Origin: Wenyingzhuangia aestuarii
Lineage (GTDB): Bacteria; Bacteroidota; Bacteroidia; Flavobacteriales; Flavobacteriaceae
Assembly (NCBI RefSeq): GCF_011927765.1
Contig: NZ_JAATJG010000004.1
Coordinates: 1 to 64,000 of the forward strand
Length of the DNA: 64,000 nt
Direction of reading: 5' to 3'
Shown here in pieces: positions 19,253-27,716 of the stretch; positions within the stretch are counted from its first letter, which is position 1, and the number at the start of each line of letters is the position of its first letter. The translations under genes were made by a program, and so were the position numbers. Under the pieces are notes generated by a model. It did not search any database. It saw nothing but the letters and a program-made list of their open reading frames with translations, and was not told where the DNA came from.

Positions 19253-20089
19253 ATGAAAGCATTATTTGATTCTACGAGTTATGAATGTAGCCAATTGGTA
19301 ACCAAAAGATATAGTACCTCTTTTTCCATGGGGATACTCCTTTTTAAACCAAGCATAAGACCTGCCATTTATGCTATTTACGGTTTTGTTCGCTATGCGG
19401 ATGAAATTGTAGATACTTTTACAGACTATCAACAAAAAGAATTGTTAGATGAGTTTGAAGAAGATTATTACAAAGCATTAGATAGAAAAATTAGTTTAAA
19501 CCCAATTTTAAATGCTTTTCAAGAGGTTGTACTCCGTTATGACTTACAGCCTTTTGTAAAAGACTTTTTAAAAAGTATGAGACGAGATTTATCTCAAACC
19601 ACCTACCAAACTCAACAAGAATACGAAGCCTATATTTATGGTTCTGCCGATGTAGTAGGATTAATGTGTTTACGTGTTTTTGTAAATAATAATGAAGAAA
19701 AATATCAGGAATTAAAACCATATGCCATGAAATTAGGTTCTGCATTCCAAAAGGTAAATTTCTTAAGAGACTTAAAAGATGATTTAGAAGGTTTAGAAAG
19801 ATCTTACTTTCCAAATCTAACATCATTACCTATGGATGCACAAACCAAACACGATATTATTCTTGATATTGAAAACGATTTTAAAGAAGCATTTATAGGT
19901 GTTAAAAAATTACCTATAGAAAGTAAAATGGGAGTTTATTTGGCCTACAAGTATTATTTAAAGCTACTTACCAAACTAAAAAAGACCCATAGTGAGCAAA
20001 TAATGAACGAAAGAATAAGAGTGTCTAATTCAACAAAAATATTAATTTTAATGAGAGCTTACACAAAGTACTCTTTAAGGCTAGTTTAG
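19253..20089 (+). CDS. crtB: Phytoene synthase
   Basis: It condenses two geranylgeranyl diphosphates to phytoene. The first aspartate-rich motif is 'YADEIVDTF' (about residues 47-55) and the second is 'RDLKDDLE' (about 168-175), both binding Mg-diphosphate. 'YSTSFSMGILLF' and 'YGSADVVGLMCLRVF' are further family blocks. At 278 aa it has the flavobacterial size. It lies between crtI and a small secreted protein gene, one base before the latter. Confidence 0.95.
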   Translation: MKALFDSTSYECSQLVTKRYSTSFSMGILLFKPSIRPAIYAIYGFVRYADEIVDTFTDYQQKELLDEFEEDYYKALDRKISLNPILNAFQEVVLRYDLQPFVKDFLKSMRRDLSQTTYQTQQEYEAYIYGSADVVGLMCLRVFVNNNEEKYQELKPYAMKLGSAFQKVNFLRDLKDDLEGLERSYFPNLTSLPMDAQTKHDIILDIENDFKEAFIGVKKLPIESKMGVYLAYKYYLKLLTKLKKTHSEQIMNERIRVSNSTKILILMRAYTKYSLRLV

Positions 20090-20090
20090 T

Positions 20091-20555
20091 ATGAGAATTG
20101 TTTTAATTGCATTTTTTTTTACATTGACTATGTCCGCTCAGAATTGTGAGAAACTAACAGAAATTAGACAAATATTCCAAGCAGGAGTTCACAACCAACA
20201 ACAATTAGAGGATATGATTGCTGTTTGTAAAGCATCTAACTGCACTAAAATAACTCCGTACCATGCAGCTGCTAACATGAGAAAAGCTGAATTTGTTTGG
20301 TCTCCTTTTCAGAAGTTGAGTAACTTTAATAAAGGAAAAAAAATGTTAGAAACATTTATTAGCAACAACCCTAAAAATATTGAAGCTAGATACATTAGAT
20401 GGTTAACTCAAAAAATGGCTCCAAAATTTCTAGGTTATCACAATAATATTGATAAAGATTACACATACATAGTAACTAACATTTCTAAAAGTGATATTGA
20501 AAAATCGTATCAAAAAATAATGTTAGCACACTTACAAAAAATAAAAAATGAATAG
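20091..20555 (+). CDS. Small secreted protein of unknown function within the carotenoid operon
   Basis: I do not recognise a named family. The protein has a clear signal peptide (residues 1-16, cleavage near 'MSA-QN'), two cysteines (18, 47) plus Cys51, and a helical body with a short TPR-like stretch ('KGKKMLETFISNNPKNIEARYIRWLTQKMAP'). It starts one base after crtB and overlaps the crtZ start by 8 bases, so translation is coupled. Its conserved-looking placement suggests a role linked to envelope carotenoids, but this is only context. Confidence 0.8.
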   Translation: MRIVLIAFFFTLTMSAQNCEKLTEIRQIFQAGVHNQQQLEDMIAVCKASNCTKITPYHAAANMRKAEFVWSPFQKLSNFNKGKKMLETFISNNPKNIEARYIRWLTQKMAPKFLGYHNNIDKDYTYIVTNISKSDIEKSYQKIMLAHLQKIKNE

Positions 20556-21006
20556 TATTATTATTTATATAGCCACCACATTAGGGATCTTTTTATTTAT
20601 GGAATGCATTACTTGGTGTACCCATAAATTTGTAATGCATGGTTTTTTATGGTATTTACACGAAGATCATCACCAGCCTAAATACCAAGGAGTGTTTGAA
20701 AAAAACGATGCTTTTTTTGTAATTTTTGCCATGCCAAGCATTGCTTTGTTTTATTACGGAATTAGACCCCAACTCAACTTTTTATTCTTTATTGGTTTGG
20801 GAATTCTATTTTATGGAATGGCCTATTTTTTAGTACATGACATTATTATTCACCAACGTTTTAATTGGTTTAAAAACATTAAAAATCCTTACATAAAATC
20901 TTTGCGTAAAGCACACAAAGTACATCACAAACACTTAGGTAAAGAAGAAGGAGAATGTTTTGGAATGTTATACGTTCCTATTAAATATTTTAAACAATAT
21001 TTTTAA
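20548..21006 (+). CDS. crtZ: Beta-carotene hydroxylase (fatty acid hydroxylase superfamily)
   Basis: A membrane di-iron hydroxylase that converts beta-carotene to zeaxanthin. Four histidine clusters are visible: 'HKFVMH' (about 26-31), 'HEDHH' (38-42), 'HDIIIH' (96-101) and 'HKVHHKH' (122-128), the arrangement of CrtZ. Three hydrophobic helices flank them. It shares one base (TAATG) with the next gene. No CrtW ketolase is nearby, so the expected end product is zeaxanthin. Confidence 0.92.
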   Translation: MNSIIIYIATTLGIFLFMECITWCTHKFVMHGFLWYLHEDHHQPKYQGVFEKNDAFFVIFAMPSIALFYYGIRPQLNFLFFIGLGILFYGMAYFLVHDIIIHQRFNWFKNIKNPYIKSLRKAHKVHHKHLGKEEGECFGMLYVPIKYFKQYF

Positions 21007-21695
21007 TGCAATACACCTATTTAATTATAGATTTAGGCTGTTTATTAATCCCTTTTCTATGTAGTTTTTATCCCAAACATGCTTTTTACAAAGAGTGGAA
21101 ACCTTTTTTTATAAGCTGTATTAGTATTGCTATTTTCTTTTTAATTTGGGATGAAATTTTTACACAACAAGCTTTTTGGGGGTTTAATCCAGATTACTTA
21201 ACAGGTATTTATGTAGGTAATTTACCCATAGAAGAAATTTTGTTTTTTATATGTATTCCCTACGCTTGTTCGTTTACGTTTTTTGCTTTTCAATATTTAC
21301 TTCCCCATAAAAAGAACAATCAAAAACTAATTAGAGTCAACAATGTTTTAGCCTTGTTTTTACTTGGCTTAAGTATTTTAAACTATCACAAGTGGTACAC
21401 GTTTGTAACCTTTTTACTTTTAGGTGTTTTCTTACTGTATTTACAAAAAGTAAAAATCAATTTGTTCTACTATTACCTAACGTTTGTAACCATTCTTCCG
21501 TTTTTCTTTGTGAGTAACGGAATTTTAACGGGTAGTTTTTTAGAAGCTCCTATTGTATGGTATAACAATGCAGAAAATCTTGGTATTAGAATGTTTACCA
21601 TTCCTGTAGAAGATATCTTTTATGGAATGTTATTAATTTTTAGCAACCTTTATGTACATCAAAAAATTAAACAAAAATTACATGCAAAAAGTTAA
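21006..21695 (+). CDS. crtYcd: Lycopene beta-cyclase, CrtYcd type
   Basis: A fully membrane-embedded protein (229 aa, about seven helices) with two related halves, as in the fused CrtYc-CrtYd lycopene cyclases. Each half carries the signature glutamate-rich helix: 'GNLPIEEILFFICIPYACSF' in the first and 'FTIPVEDIFYGMLLIF' in the second. It would cyclise both ends of lycopene to beta-carotene, the substrate of the preceding crtZ. The 3' end overlaps the photolyase start by 14 bases. Confidence 0.9.
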   Translation: MQYTYLIIDLGCLLIPFLCSFYPKHAFYKEWKPFFISCISIAIFFLIWDEIFTQQAFWGFNPDYLTGIYVGNLPIEEILFFICIPYACSFTFFAFQYLLPHKKNNQKLIRVNNVLALFLLGLSILNYHKWYTFVTFLLLGVFLLYLQKVKINLFYYYLTFVTILPFFFVSNGILTGSFLEAPIVWYNNAENLGIRMFTIPVEDIFYGMLLIFSNLYVHQKIKQKLHAKS

Positions 21696-22968
21696 CGTTT
21701 TTTGGTTTAGAAGAGATTTACGTTTAATGGACAATACTGCGTTAAACAAAGCTTTAGCTGATAATCTTCCGGTACTTCCTATTTTTATTTTTGATACTTC
21801 AATTTTAGAGTTTTTAGATAAAAATGATGCTCGTGTAAACTTTATCTACAATTGTTTAACTAAAATAGATGAACAATTAAAAAAGCAACATAGTAGTTTA
21901 TGCATTTTAAAAGGAAAACCTATGGAGGTTTGGGAACAACTGTTTAAAGACTATCAAATTCATGCTATTTATACCAATAAGGATTACGAGCCTTATGCTT
22001 TGGAAAGAGATAGAAATGTTTACAAATTAGCCCAAGAACACAAAGCTGAATTTTATCGTTTTAAAGATCAGGTGATTTTTGAAGAAAATGAAATTGTTAA
22101 AGCTGATGGTAAACCTTACACCGTTTACACTCCCTACAAAAACAAATGGATGGCTGCTTTTAAAGAAATTAATTTAGAAACAGAAAATGGTTCTTTTGAT
22201 CATTTTATCAAACAAGAAAAAGAAATTCCATCGCTTGCCCAAATAGGTTTTGAAACCTCAACTATACAAGTTGCTGAATTCAACCCAAAAAAAATTAAAG
22301 ATTATGGAGATCATCGAGATTATCCTGCCATAGATCATACCACACATATTGGTCCACATTTACGATTTGGAACTTTAAGCATTCGACAAGTTATTTTAGA
22401 CCTACCCGAGCAAAGCGATGTATATTTAAGTGAATTGGTGTGGAGAGAATTTTTTATGCAAATTCTGTTTCATTTTCCACAGGTTAAAAACAGAAACTTT
22501 AAACCTAAATATGATGCCATTCCTTGGCGAAATAACGAAGAAGAGTTTGCCAAATGGTGCAACGGACAAACCGGATATCCAATGGTAGATGCAGGAATGC
22601 GAGAATTGAATGCTACTGGACATATGCACAACAGAGTGCGTATGATTACGGCTGGTTTTTTATGCAAACATTTACTGATAGATTGGCAATGGGGAGAAGC
22701 CTATTTTGCCGAAAAATTATTGGATTACGAATTGGCTGCCAACAACGGAAATTGGCAATGGGCTGCTGGAACCGGTTGCGATGCGGCTCCGTACTTTAGA
22801 GTTTTTAATCCTACCACACAAATTCAACGGTTTGACAAAGATTTGGTATACATTAAAAAATGGATTCCAGAACTAGAAGAGTTAAGCTATCCTAAACCTA
22901 TGGTAGATCATAAATTTGCTAGAGAACGTGCTATTGATACTTATAAACAAGCTTTACAAAACACCTAA
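21682..22968 (+). CDS. phrB: Deoxyribodipyrimidine photolyase (class I CPD type)
   Basis: It repairs UV-induced cyclobutane dimers using blue light. ATG 21682 starts directly at the Rossmann antenna domain ('VNVFWFRRDLRLMDN'); an upstream ATG at 21652 would overlap the cyclase more. The FAD-binding helical domain shows 'LVWREFFMQILFHFPQ', 'TGYPMVDAGMRELNATGHMHNRVRMITAGF' in pieces, and 'AANNGNWQWAAGTGCDAAPYFRVFNP'. The 428 aa length is typical. Coupling to the carotenoid genes points to a light-protection operon. Confidence 0.9.
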   Translation: MQKVNVFWFRRDLRLMDNTALNKALADNLPVLPIFIFDTSILEFLDKNDARVNFIYNCLTKIDEQLKKQHSSLCILKGKPMEVWEQLFKDYQIHAIYTNKDYEPYALERDRNVYKLAQEHKAEFYRFKDQVIFEENEIVKADGKPYTVYTPYKNKWMAAFKEINLETENGSFDHFIKQEKEIPSLAQIGFETSTIQVAEFNPKKIKDYGDHRDYPAIDHTTHIGPHLRFGTLSIRQVILDLPEQSDVYLSELVWREFFMQILFHFPQVKNRNFKPKYDAIPWRNNEEEFAKWCNGQTGYPMVDAGMRELNATGHMHNRVRMITAGFLCKHLLIDWQWGEAYFAEKLLDYELAANNGNWQWAAGTGCDAAPYFRVFNPTTQIQRFDKDLVYIKKWIPELEELSYPKPMVDHKFARERAIDTYKQALQNT

Positions 22969-22971
22969 CTT

Positions 22972-23355
22972 ATGAAAACAATTTTAAAATTAGCAGCCGT
23001 TTACAATATTTTGTGGGGAGCTTGGGTGGTTTTATTTCCCAATCATTTTTTTGATTTGGTAGGCATGCAACGTTTAAACCTACCTATGATTTGGCAAGGT
23101 GTGGGAATGATTGTAGGAGTTTACGGAATTGGTTATTGGCTAGCTTCTTACAACCCTATGAGACATTGGCCTATTGTAGCCGTTGGATTTTTAGGTAAAA
23201 TTTTTGGTCCTATTGGTTTTGTTGGGAATTATATAGAGGGAATTGTTCCTTTTGAATTCTTTTACACCCTTATTTTTAATGATCTTATGTGGTGGATTCC
23301 TTTTGGTTATATTATGTATCATGTACACTATAGCTACCGTTGGAAATTAACATAA
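22972..23355 (+). CDS. Small multi-helix membrane protein, unknown function
   Basis: A 127-residue protein with about four hydrophobic helices ('LAAVYNILWGAWVVLF', 'IWQGVGMIVGVYGIGYWLA', 'WPIVAVGFLGKIFGPIGFVGN', 'FFYTLIFNDLMWWIPFGYI'). It resembles uncharacterised small membrane proteins often found beside photolyases in Bacteroidota. It starts three bases after the photolyase stop, so it ends the operon. No catalytic motif is visible. Confidence 0.8.
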   Translation: MKTILKLAAVYNILWGAWVVLFPNHFFDLVGMQRLNLPMIWQGVGMIVGVYGIGYWLASYNPMRHWPIVAVGFLGKIFGPIGFVGNYIEGIVPFEFFYTLIFNDLMWWIPFGYIMYHVHYSYRWKLT

Positions 23356-23560
23356 ATATGTAAGTTTTTAGCTATTTACAGACTTTATTACAAAAAGATG
23401 AGTCGAAAACAGAAAGCTATAGTTATTTTAATATCAATCTTAAATCTATATATGATGATCCATCAATAATCAATATTTATTTCTATAAAAAACTCATAAC
23501 ACCCCATAGAACAATTTATAATTTCTCATTTTTGTTTTGATTAAAAATCATAATATATCT

Positions 23561-24499
23561 ATGTCACTTATTACTTTTTTACAAAAGAGTTTTCTATTAT
23601 TTACTGTTGTTTTCACCTCTAATAGTTTTGCTCAAACTACTTATAAAATCCCTAGCAATGTTAAGAAAATTGTTTTTCTAGGCAATAGTATCACCTACCA
23701 AGGACACTATATTAGTTATCTAGAAACTATTTTAACTCTCGAAAATCCAGCTCAAAAAAGAGAATATATTAATGTAGGATTACCTAGTGAAACTGTCTCT
23801 AAATTGTCTGAACCAAATCATGCTAATGGACAATTTCCTAGACCCAATTTACAGGAGAGATTGAAAAGAATTTTAGAAAAAACACAACCCGATTTTATTT
23901 TTGCCTCTTATGGTATAAACGATGGAATTTATTTACCTTTTAGCCCAAAACGTTTTCATAAATATAAAAAAGGAATGTTTTGGTTAAACAAACAAATCAG
24001 TAAACATAATATCCCTGTAATCTATGTTACTCCTCCAACTTATGATAAAACTGACGGAGAAGCATATAGCAATGTTATGGATTTATATGCTGATTGGTTA
24101 ATGAGTTTAAAATACACACAAAATTGGAATGTAATTGACATTCATGAATCCTTAAAAAACGAATTATTAAACCATCAAAAAATCAATCCTGATTTTAGAT
24201 TTACTCGCGATGGAATTCATCCTAAAGAAGAGGGACATTGGATTATTGCTAAAGAATTATTACAATCATTAGGAGTTACCAAAATACAAAACGCAACAAA
24301 TATAAATGAAGCTATTGCTATGTACTCTAATGGAGATAAAATCTACAAACTTATTGATGAACGTCAAAAAATAATGAAAGATACTTGGTTAAATTATACT
24401 GGTCACAAAAGACCTAACATGGAAAAGGGTATTCCTTTACCCAAAGCCAAAGAAGCCTACAAAACTATCCAGTTAAAAATTGATGCTATTATCAAATAA
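23561..24499 (+). CDS. Secreted SGNH/GDSL-family hydrolase
   Basis: An exported esterase-fold protein. ATG 23561 gives a signal peptide (MSLITFLQKSFLLFTVVFTSNSFA-Q); an upstream TTG at 23537 would lengthen it. Block I is 'FLGNSITYQG' (nucleophile Ser), block III 'ASYGINDG' (Asn), and block V 'RDGIHPKEEGH' (Asp and His). A C-terminal helical tail follows. Such enzymes deacetylate sugars or cleave acyl esters; which one applies here is unknown. It stands alone, with 205 featureless bases before it, and converges with yjbQ. Confidence 0.85.
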   Translation: MSLITFLQKSFLLFTVVFTSNSFAQTTYKIPSNVKKIVFLGNSITYQGHYISYLETILTLENPAQKREYINVGLPSETVSKLSEPNHANGQFPRPNLQERLKRILEKTQPDFIFASYGINDGIYLPFSPKRFHKYKKGMFWLNKQISKHNIPVIYVTPPTYDKTDGEAYSNVMDLYADWLMSLKYTQNWNVIDIHESLKNELLNHQKINPDFRFTRDGIHPKEEGHWIIAKELLQSLGVTKIQNATNINEAIAMYSNGDKIYKLIDERQKIMKDTWLNYTGHKRPNMEKGIPLPKAKEAYKTIQLKIDAIIK

Positions 24500-24510
24500 T
24501 CACTATAATT

Positions 24511-24933
24511 TTAAGCACCAAAAGCAGTAATTACTACTTTCCTAGCACCTCCGTAATTCCTATGTTCTCCCAAATAAATTCCTTGCCAAATTCCTAAATT
24601 CAACTTTCCATTAGTAATAGGATTGGTTATAGAGCTTCCTAACATAGATGCTTTTATATGTGCAGGCATATCATCACTTCCTTCATAATCGTGCTTATAA
24701 TAAGGCATATCTTCCGGAACCATTTTATTAATATGTGTTTCAAAATCTAACCTTACAGTAGGATCTGCATTTTCGTTAATCGTCAAACTTGCAGAAGTAT
24801 GTTTTATAAATACCTGCAACTGTCCTATTTTTATTTTTGCAATTTCGGGTATGGTTTGTAACACTTCGTCTGTAATTAAATGATATCCTCTTTTACGAGC
24901 TGGTAGCTGTATTTCTTTCTGAAAAAAATTCAT
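24511..24933 (-). CDS. yjbQ: YjbQ family protein (UPF0047, secondary thiamine phosphate synthase)
   Basis: ATG 24933 yields 140 residues, the standard family length; the longer reading to 24987 starts in non-conserved sequence. Conserved blocks are 'FIKHTSASLTINENADPTV', 'HDYEGSDDMPAHIKASMLG' and 'GIWQGIYLGEHR', with the His and Asp/Glu residues that form the metal-like site. The family has weak thiamine phosphate synthase activity in E. coli, but its true role is unsettled. It is divergent from the hsp20 gene. Confidence 0.92.
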   Translation of the reverse strand: MNFFQKEIQLPARKRGYHLITDEVLQTIPEIAKIKIGQLQVFIKHTSASLTINENADPTVRLDFETHINKMVPEDMPYYKHDYEGSDDMPAHIKASMLGSSITNPITNGKLNLGIWQGIYLGEHRNYGGARKVVITAFGA

Positions 24934-25000
24934 AATAACCTTTCTTATTTCTAGAACGATAATACATTTTAAACTTCTATAATGCAACTTATTGATTCTT

Positions 25001-25046
25001 AAAAACTGTCAAAATTTCAGTTTTTTACAGATGGCATATCCTTTGA
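25001..25046 (+). promoter_or_regulatory. Palindrome and sigma-54-like promoter of hsp20
   Basis: An inverted repeat AAAAACTG (25001-25008) / CAGTTTTT (25018-25025) is followed by TGGCATATCCTTTGA (25032-25046), close to the -24/-12 form TGGCAY-N5-TTGC with the last base changed. A start about 12 bases on, near 25058, leaves a 35-base leader to ATG 25093. The dnaK promoter has the same TGGCAT-N5-TTGA. Confidence 0.55.
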
Positions 25047-25092
25047 TTTTTATTCAATAAAAAATTAATTGTTTAACTAAAATTTTAATAAT

Positions 25093-25530
25093 ATGTCATT
25101 AGTAAAGTTTTCAAATTCGCAACCCAACTTGTTTGATTATTTTTTTAATCAAGAGGCATTAAATGGATTAAACAAGAATTATTCAAGAACAAACACCACT
25201 ATTCCTTTAGTAAACGTATCAGAAAACACAGATGGTTTTTCTATAGAAATGGCGGTTCCTGGTTTTAAAAAAGAAGATTTTAAAATAGAATTAGACAATG
25301 GAATTCTAACTATTTTATCTGAAAAAGAAATAAAAAACCAAGATGAGAACGCAGATAATTATACAATTAAAGAATATAGTTATCAATCTTTTAAAAGATC
25401 TTTTACCTTGTCTGACAGTATAGAGCAAGAAAAAATTAACGCTAGTTATACTGATGGTATTCTAAAAGTATTTGTACCTAAAAAAGAAGAAGCTAAACCA
25501 AAACCTGTTAAGGTAATTGAAGTAAGCTAA
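25093..25530 (+). CDS. Hsp20/alpha-crystallin family small heat shock protein
   Basis: An ATP-independent holdase. The alpha-crystallin domain spans about residues 35-130: 'PLVNVSENTDGFSIEMAVPGFKKEDFKIEL', then 'YSYQSFKRSFTLSD' and the 'INASYTDGILKVFVPKKEE' strand. A short C-terminal extension with 'KPVKVIEVS' carries the I-x-V type anchoring motif used in oligomer assembly. 145 aa is usual. A 74-residue protein follows 31 bases later, in the same transcript up to the terminator at 25789. Confidence 0.95.
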   Translation: MSLVKFSNSQPNLFDYFFNQEALNGLNKNYSRTNTTIPLVNVSENTDGFSIEMAVPGFKKEDFKIELDNGILTILSEKEIKNQDENADNYTIKEYSYQSFKRSFTLSDSIEQEKINASYTDGILKVFVPKKEEAKPKPVKVIEVS

Positions 25531-25561
25531 AAACAAACCTAGAGGGTTGTTTTAATTTAAT

Positions 25562-25786
25562 ATGTCTTTTAAAAATTTTAGCCTTATGATAGAATTGCAA
25601 AAACATGTATTAAACCAAGTATACCAAAATCAAGACTTATTTAGTAAAGAGTTGTTAAAAGCAAAAAGATGGTTAAACAGTTCTGAATTGGAACAGTTAA
25701 AAAGCTGGCTACAACAAGACAAGTTTAAAAAACACCATCAACTTATAAAAGCTATGCTTACAGATAGCTACCAGTTAGCCTCTTAA
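25562..25786 (+). CDS. Small hypothetical protein downstream of hsp20
   Basis: I do not recognise the family. The 74-residue protein is helical, basic and Gln/Lys/Leu-rich, with no signal peptide or membrane segment. Met9 (25586) is an alternative start giving 66 residues. It lies between hsp20 and a shared terminator, so it should be made with Hsp20 under stress. It could be a chaperone partner, but this is context only. Confidence 0.6.
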   Translation: MSFKNFSLMIELQKHVLNQVYQNQDLFSKELLKAKRWLNSSELEQLKSWLQQDKFKKHHQLIKAMLTDSYQLAS

Positions 25787-25788
25787 TT

Positions 25789-25824
25789 AAAAAGCTCCCA
25801 TTTAATTAAAAATGGGAGCTTTTT
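25789..25824. terminator. Bidirectional terminator between hsp20 and lipoprotein operons
   Basis: Stem of 15 bp (25789-25803 with 25810-25824), GC core GCTCCCATTT, A5 on the left and T7 on the right, 6-base loop. It separates convergent transcripts. Confidence 0.9.
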
Positions 25825-25839
25825 TTATGGCTTAATCTT

Positions 25840-26754
25840 TTATTCTAAAAGAGCAACATTGGAACTTGCTGTTATTGATAAAGGTACTAATGGAGATTGT
25901 GATACCGTTTCATTTGTACTAGTAATCATTTCTAAACGAACCCAATAATCACCTACTGCAATTCCTGTAGATTTAGCAGTATCCATTACATCGTAATTGT
26001 AATAATAGGTATTGGTACTATTATCGTTAATTGTATTAGCGTAAAACACTTCTGTTTTCTTTACTAAAGATTTATCGCTTTTGTTTAAGAAAACTAAATA
26101 CGGAGTTTCTGTACTTTTTACATATAATCTTTTTTGATTTCTACCCACAAAATTTAAATGGTAAGTCTGATTCTCTGTAATACTGGTTACATAGCCAATG
26201 TTATTTGGAATTTGTATGGCTATAGAAGTTGCTAATTTTAAACTATTGATATCTAAAATTCTGTACGGTTGTGTACTATCTCTATAGTTTCCTACCGCAA
26301 TTTCATTCTTACTTTCTACTTCTATTAAAGTTACGTCGTAAAAATCTACATCCATTTTTAAATCCTCCACATCAAACTTAACAAGAGTACCATTACTTGT
26401 TGTAGGTTCCGATACTGCTGTAAAAGCTATTCTTTTAGATTGTTGTTCTTCGGAACCATTATTTACTTCTTCTACCTGATTGGCTTCGTACACCTTACCA
26501 TATTGTTGTCCCGTAAATTTTAATTTATAAGTATAGGCAGCATTGTAATTTTCTATAGTTATTTGTGCTGTAGCTGTAATATCGTACGTTTCTGTACTAT
26601 TGGTATCATCAGAAACTCTAGGATATCCATGACCCGATTTTTCTTCTAAAACAGCTTTGGTAGCACTTACCTCTTGTGGTGTTTCTATATTATCTGATTT
26701 ACAAGCCGTTAAAAAGGCTAGACTTAGTATTAGTATATTTATTTTATGTAACAT
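25840..26754 (-). CDS. Lipoprotein paralogue C of a three-gene tandem family
   Basis: The lipobox ends at Cys18 ('SLAFLTAC-KSDN'). The rest is beta-rich and repeats the layout seen in the two upstream genes: an 'ENYNAAYTYKLKFTG' strand pair, a 'MDVDFYDVTLIEVESKNEIAVGN' segment, then 'DKSLVKKTEVFY' and 'VGDYWVRLEM'. These correspond to matching phrases in paralogues A and B. No enzyme motif is visible. It resembles a two-domain Ig-like fold. It ends the operon, 22 bases after paralogue B and just before the shared terminator. Function is unknown; control by the adjacent LytTR system is inferred from the direct repeat at 28670-28701. Confidence 0.8.
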   Translation of the reverse strand: MLHKINILILSLAFLTACKSDNIETPQEVSATKAVLEEKSGHGYPRVSDDTNSTETYDITATAQITIENYNAAYTYKLKFTGQQYGKVYEANQVEEVNNGSEEQQSKRIAFTAVSEPTTSNGTLVKFDVEDLKMDVDFYDVTLIEVESKNEIAVGNYRDSTQPYRILDINSLKLATSIAIQIPNNIGYVTSITENQTYHLNFVGRNQKRLYVKSTETPYLVFLNKSDKSLVKKTEVFYANTINDNSTNTYYYNYDVMDTAKSTGIAVGDYWVRLEMITSTNETVSQSPLVPLSITASSNVALLE

Positions 26755-26776
26755 TATTTTTTTCTTTAGTCTTTAA

Positions 26777-27700
26777 TTATATTGCTTCGTTATCTTTAAC
26801 AACCACTAATCCTCCACTTGTTTTGTTTACTTGTATTTTTTGAAAAAATGCGTTTTTATACACCTTGCTAGCAGCATCGCTAGCACTTTTACTTTCTTGT
26901 AGTCTAAATAAATATTCTCCATTTTCTGTAATAATATCATTTACCTTAGAACTTGTAAATATGTATGAATACGTTCCTGCACTAGCCCCATTGCTCCCAC
27001 TGTTATTAATTACTCCTAGTAAATTCAAGTTTAAATCATACACTCCTAACTGAACTCCAATTCCATTAATATAATTTGTAATAGTAGGTCTTACTCTAAA
27101 AGTTGTTACACTTAAATTTAATTCCGTTAAGACAGCCCAATTATCAGACTCTAACTGTGTACCACTTAAAAAGCTAGTGGCATTAGTATCTACAACCACA
27201 TAAGATGCATTGTTTATACCTGCTACACTTAATTCTGTATTGCTTTCTTTTTCTATAATAACAACGGTATAAGTATCTGTTTCCATGTCTAAAGCATCAA
27301 TATTTGCTACTAATGTAGGATTTGTTGCTATAGGTTCTGAAGGGGAAACCTTTGAGGCTAAAATTTCTCCTAATTCTTTTCCCGAATCTACTTTAGGTGT
27401 AGGCTCTGTTAAACTTAGGATATACTCATTATTAAAGCTTTCTCCAGTTAATTTTAACTCGTAACTATAGTTTTCATTATACCCTTCTACTTCTATTACT
27501 GGAGTGTATTTAAAGTCATATTTACCATCAGACCTAGCTCCATCAAAAGTTAAGAAACTTGCCTCTGTAATACTTTGATCTTTATACACAATTTGTGGAT
27601 CTTCTTCTATTTTATCTTCTGTAGAACAACTAATGGTTAGTACCGAAATACAAAAAATACTTGCTAATACTGTTTTTGCTAAATAGTCTATTTTTTTCAT
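26777..27700 (-). CDS. Lipoprotein paralogue B of a three-gene tandem family
   Basis: The lipobox ends at about Cys25 ('SVLTISC-STED'). The 307-residue protein shares with its neighbours 'EGYNENYSYELKLTG', 'METDTYTVVIIEKESNTELSV' and 'ENGEYLFRLQES'. The sequence between these is divergent, so the family is old or fast evolving. A Ser/Ala-rich stretch ('SKSASDAASK') sits near the C-terminus. It is 16 bases after paralogue A and 22 before C, so the three form one transcript. Confidence 0.8.
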   Translation of the reverse strand: MKKIDYLAKTVLASIFCISVLTISCSTEDKIEEDPQIVYKDQSITEASFLTFDGARSDGKYDFKYTPVIEVEGYNENYSYELKLTGESFNNEYILSLTEPTPKVDSGKELGEILASKVSPSEPIATNPTLVANIDALDMETDTYTVVIIEKESNTELSVAGINNASYVVVDTNATSFLSGTQLESDNWAVLTELNLSVTTFRVRPTITNYINGIGVQLGVYDLNLNLLGVINNSGSNGASAGTYSYIFTSSKVNDIITENGEYLFRLQESKSASDAASKVYKNAFFQKIQVNKTSGGLVVVKDNEAI

Positions 27701-27716
27701 GATAATTTATTTTAGT

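Noticed and set aside
22426-22799. Several overlapping ORFs within the photolyase gene
   Set aside because: They are shadows of a well-supported coding frame, without start signals or family matches.
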